Of a stretch of DNA of 64,000 bases, positions 61,504 to 64,000 are shown piece by piece (position 1 is the first letter of the stretch; the number at the start of each line of letters is the position of its first letter). The notes below the pieces were generated by a model. It made no database searches, was not told the DNA's origin, and saw nothing but the letters and a program-made list of their open reading frames with translations. The stretch lies in the NCBI GenBank assembly GCA_043228905.1, contig JBHGNT010000009.1, positions 186,001-250,000 on the forward strand, read 5' to 3'. This stretch comes from Azolla caroliniana (lineage: Eukaryota > Polypodiophyta). Both the position numbers and the translations under genes were made by a program.

Positions 61504-63821
61504 TTGGGCCCCTGACCCCAATTTCAAATGGCTGAGGAGAGGAGAAGCTACTCGATACTTGGGCTTCAAAATTGGTATGGACATCGAGTGAGTAGAACAC
61601 TACAATCTACTAGTGGACAAAATAAAAGCGAACCTAATATGGTGGAATGCAAAAAAACTATCCTTCGCGGGTAAGATTGTGATTGCAAATCAAATTCTAA
61701 TGGCCACCATATGGCATACTGCTGCATGTTGGATAATCGTGCCCAGGTCGATGAAATTGATAAAAAGGATTAGCAGAAATTTCTTATGGGGAAGCACAAA
61801 AGAAAAAACAAGCTCGTTCAAAGGTTGCTTGGAGCACACTTATAAAAGGGAAAAGTGAAGGCGGGGTGGGATTGATAGATCCCATGGTGTAAACAAAGGC
61901 CTTGCTAGGCAAATTGGTGGTCAGGAGCTTACAACCACCTGAGGCACCTTGGAAAATTCTATGGAAACGTGGATGGAAGATGTGGTTGCTGAAACAAGGT
62001 GACAGCTGGCCAAGCAGCCCCTTTTGGGGTTTTGTGCTAGAAATGCAACCCAAATATTGGGGAAGTATGCAGAGTCTACATGCTGTTGGAATTATGAAAG
62101 CATGGAAAGGAATCCAAAAGGGGATCACATGTAGGTGGAGAAGTGATGCATATACTCGAATGTACATGCTTCAAAAAGCATGTGGATGGGCTGATGATAG
62201 GACAAAAAACAAACTTCAAAAGGGCAAACTTAATCAATGCCCACTAATTAGAGATGTGGATGGGCTGATGATAGGATAAAAAGCAAGCTTCAAATGGGCT
62301 AACTCAATCAATGCCCAAGGGAATACATTAGTGGACTGGCAGAGATTTTTGTCTAATGATGTGGGCACTGGAAAGGCTAGAATATGGAGAATAAGCAAAG
62401 GTAAAGGCATGCTCAAGAGAATTACAAATGCCATTGCATGCAACATGCATACTTTGGAAGAGGAAGATATAATTACCTCTGAAACTGCATGGACAGGACT
62501 TATAGATGCTGATAATCGTGTAATTGGAATTAAGGGAGTGAAAGCAGAATCGAATGAAGCTTGCTACTACAAAATAGAGCACGAAATGGCAAGATGTGAA
62601 CAACCAACCTATCAAATTGAAAGGCCGATTAGGCTTATTGCAAAAAATGGAAAGTGTATGATTATTGACCCTAAGCCAAGGGAGATCACACCGATGACAA
62701 TGTGTTGGCCAATAGAATGACATTTGGATTAGCTATCATGGACCCTGCGATGTATTTCTGGAGAACTCAAGGACAAATTGAGAGGGCAAATATGGTTCAA
62801 TTTTTCAGGTACAACACGAAAATTTGGAGGCAAATTATTCTAGAACAAGAACACAACAAGATTGTAGCACATAAATTTTGGATACAGGAAGGCACTAGTG
62901 AAAGGAGACTAGATAAATTCTAGAAAATAATATGGCATGACAGTAATGACCGTAAGATAATGATGTGTTTATAGCTTATTGCGCATAAAGCCTTGCCGGT
63001 AGGGACGTGGGGTAAAGGCCCCAATGTAGACCCCAGATGTATTGCACGTGGACAGTTAGAAAACATTTCCCATTGTCTATGGGAATGTTGCGAGGCAACG
63101 ACTGTCTGGAAAAGGGCATTACATTTGCTTTGGTATGCCTCTAGTTCGTTCACCCTCAACTGGGGACATGCTTGTTGGAATTGTCTTGAGGATGATGTGG
63201 CGAAATATGATAGCACATGCAAAGCTATGTACAAAGGGGAGAATAGAATTGTTCAGCTGATCACTGACAATAGGGTACCGTAGTTATTACGTAGAAGCAA
63301 AACTTTTGAAGATCTATGGATGATGCTTGCACCCATTACCATATGGTGCATCCATGGACGACAAGGTGTACCAGGGTATTTTCAACAAACAAACACCCTC
63401 TAGTTGAATCAATTAAGTTAATATGGCACACAACAATAACTACATTGAGAGCTAAATATGAGTGGATTGATGGTACTAATGATGCTTCGGAATTAATGAG
63501 GTTGAATTTCAGAAAACATTGGTGTAATACACCGATGGCCACAACAAATGGAATGGATATACGATGGCAATATGTAGTACCCAATTGGTTATCCCCCCCT
63601 CCCATTAGTTGAAAGAGGGGTCTGAACGAGATGTCATGGGGGGTATTGAATGCAGGTGATGTGTATGAAAGTTTGGCTAGAGACCCATGCGAAAGTGTAA
63701 GATAAGTAAGTGAGTTCACTCATGAATGTTAGGATAGTTTAGGTAAGGCCTACCCGATAAAGGGATCTAAGTTGTGTATATTTTACTAATGGAGTATATT
63801 CTTTTTAGGTAGAAAAAAAAG
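61504..63821 (+). mobile_element. LINE (non-LTR retrotransposon), 5'-truncated, 2.3 kb, 18-bp TSD
   Basis: Flanked by exact copies of ACTTCATCCATAAGAAAA (61486-61503 and 63822-63839) and ending in poly(A) at 63812-63820. Broken ORF2 frames give, in order: RYLGFKIGMDIE and the post-RT block WNAKKLSFAGKIVIANQILM then SRNFLWGST; LLAKLVV-type and PWKILWKR stretches; a zinc-knuckle-like CIARGQLENISHCLWECCEA near 63035-63100; and the family tail LNFRKHWCNTPM, IRWQYVVPNWLSPPP. The RT core itself is missing, having been lost by 5' truncation. A 74-bp tandem duplication sits at 62180-62327. Several stops show it is inactive. It is the fullest copy of the family with truncated copies at 7501, 20402, 47985 and 51982. 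Confidence 0.88.
62180..62327 (+). repeat. 74-bp tandem duplication inside the LINE
   Basis: ATGTGGATGGGCTGATGATA recurs at 62180 and 62254, each followed by AAA-CTTCAAA-GGGC and AATCAATGCCCA with several differences, so the duplication is not recent. Confidence 0.85.
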
Positions 63822-64000
63822 ACTTCATCCATAAGAAAAGAACATTTCAAATTCACTTTCATTGTTGTTGGTGGCATTGGACATCTCTTTAAGTTACTGA
63901 AGATTAAGTCCACTTTTACTCACAAAAACAAATCATTGCTAGTAGAGGTGATAACATTAGGTATCAAAGTCGCCAAAAAATGCAAACTTTTGTATTCCTA

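Noticed and set aside
1-64000. CRISPR arrays, bacterial operons or phage-type systems
   Set aside because: The window is plant nuclear DNA; no regularly spaced direct repeats with unique spacers were seen.

Overview
The window looks like nuclear DNA of a land plant with a large, repeat-rich genome. The evidence is spliceosomal introns with GT/GC donors, a 492-aa plant-type peroxisomal catalase, a class III HD-ZIP gene, PLS-type PPR proteins with E motifs, and long AT-rich spacers full of decayed retroelements. The PPR style and the abundant non-LTR relics made me think of a fern; that is inference, not something a single motif proves.

Layout, left to right. 1-1640: PPR pseudogene split by a 460-bp hAT-like MITE. 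1700-3480: LINE relics. 3588-4520: an unclassified dispersed repeat interrupted by a solo LTR. 7501-7762: small LINE copy. 10166-10756: a second, related MITE. 11307-13551 (+): HD-ZIP III gene with four recognisable exons, ending where the START domain should begin. 15087-17263 (-): complete catalase gene (7 coding exons, two GC-AG introns) with a 5'UTR intron reaching to 18857. 20402-20700: LINE copy. 23665-24223: MITE-like element. 24660-26873 and 28953-31145 (-): two intronless PPR genes with a decayed catalase 5' fragment between them. 33352-40469 (+): six-exon STK16-like kinase with a Ty3/gypsy relic in an intron. 42110-45009 (-): four-exon protein phosphatase inhibitor-2 gene. 46580-48628: LINE relic, solo LTR, LINE copy. 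50495-50909: solo LTR with a perfect 5-bp duplication. 51982-52361: LINE copy. 56033-59356 (+): two-exon multi-pass membrane protein of unknown family, followed by a decayed paralogue. 61504-63821: the largest LINE copy.

The genes do not form a pathway: transcription factor, peroxide detoxification, organelle RNA processing, signalling kinase, PP1 regulator, unknown membrane protein. The coherent story is the mobile fraction. Five 5'-truncated LINE insertions, all with readable target-site duplications, share a C-terminal tail, and two types of 3' terminal motif can be distinguished. Two MITEs share TIR starts and AACC-rich interiors. One repeat copy serves as a natural empty site for a solo LTR.

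Best candidates for something undescribed: (1) the HD-ZIP III gene with a roughly 230-residue N-terminal extension and no visible START domain; (2) the TAGCAAT-type MITE group; (3) the unknown membrane protein whose splice acceptor and exon start were recently duplicated, creating a premature-stop alternative; (4) the captured catalase 5' region directly upstream of a PPR gene. All exon boundaries were read by eye from frame continuity and splice consensus; nothing was checked against transcripts or databases.
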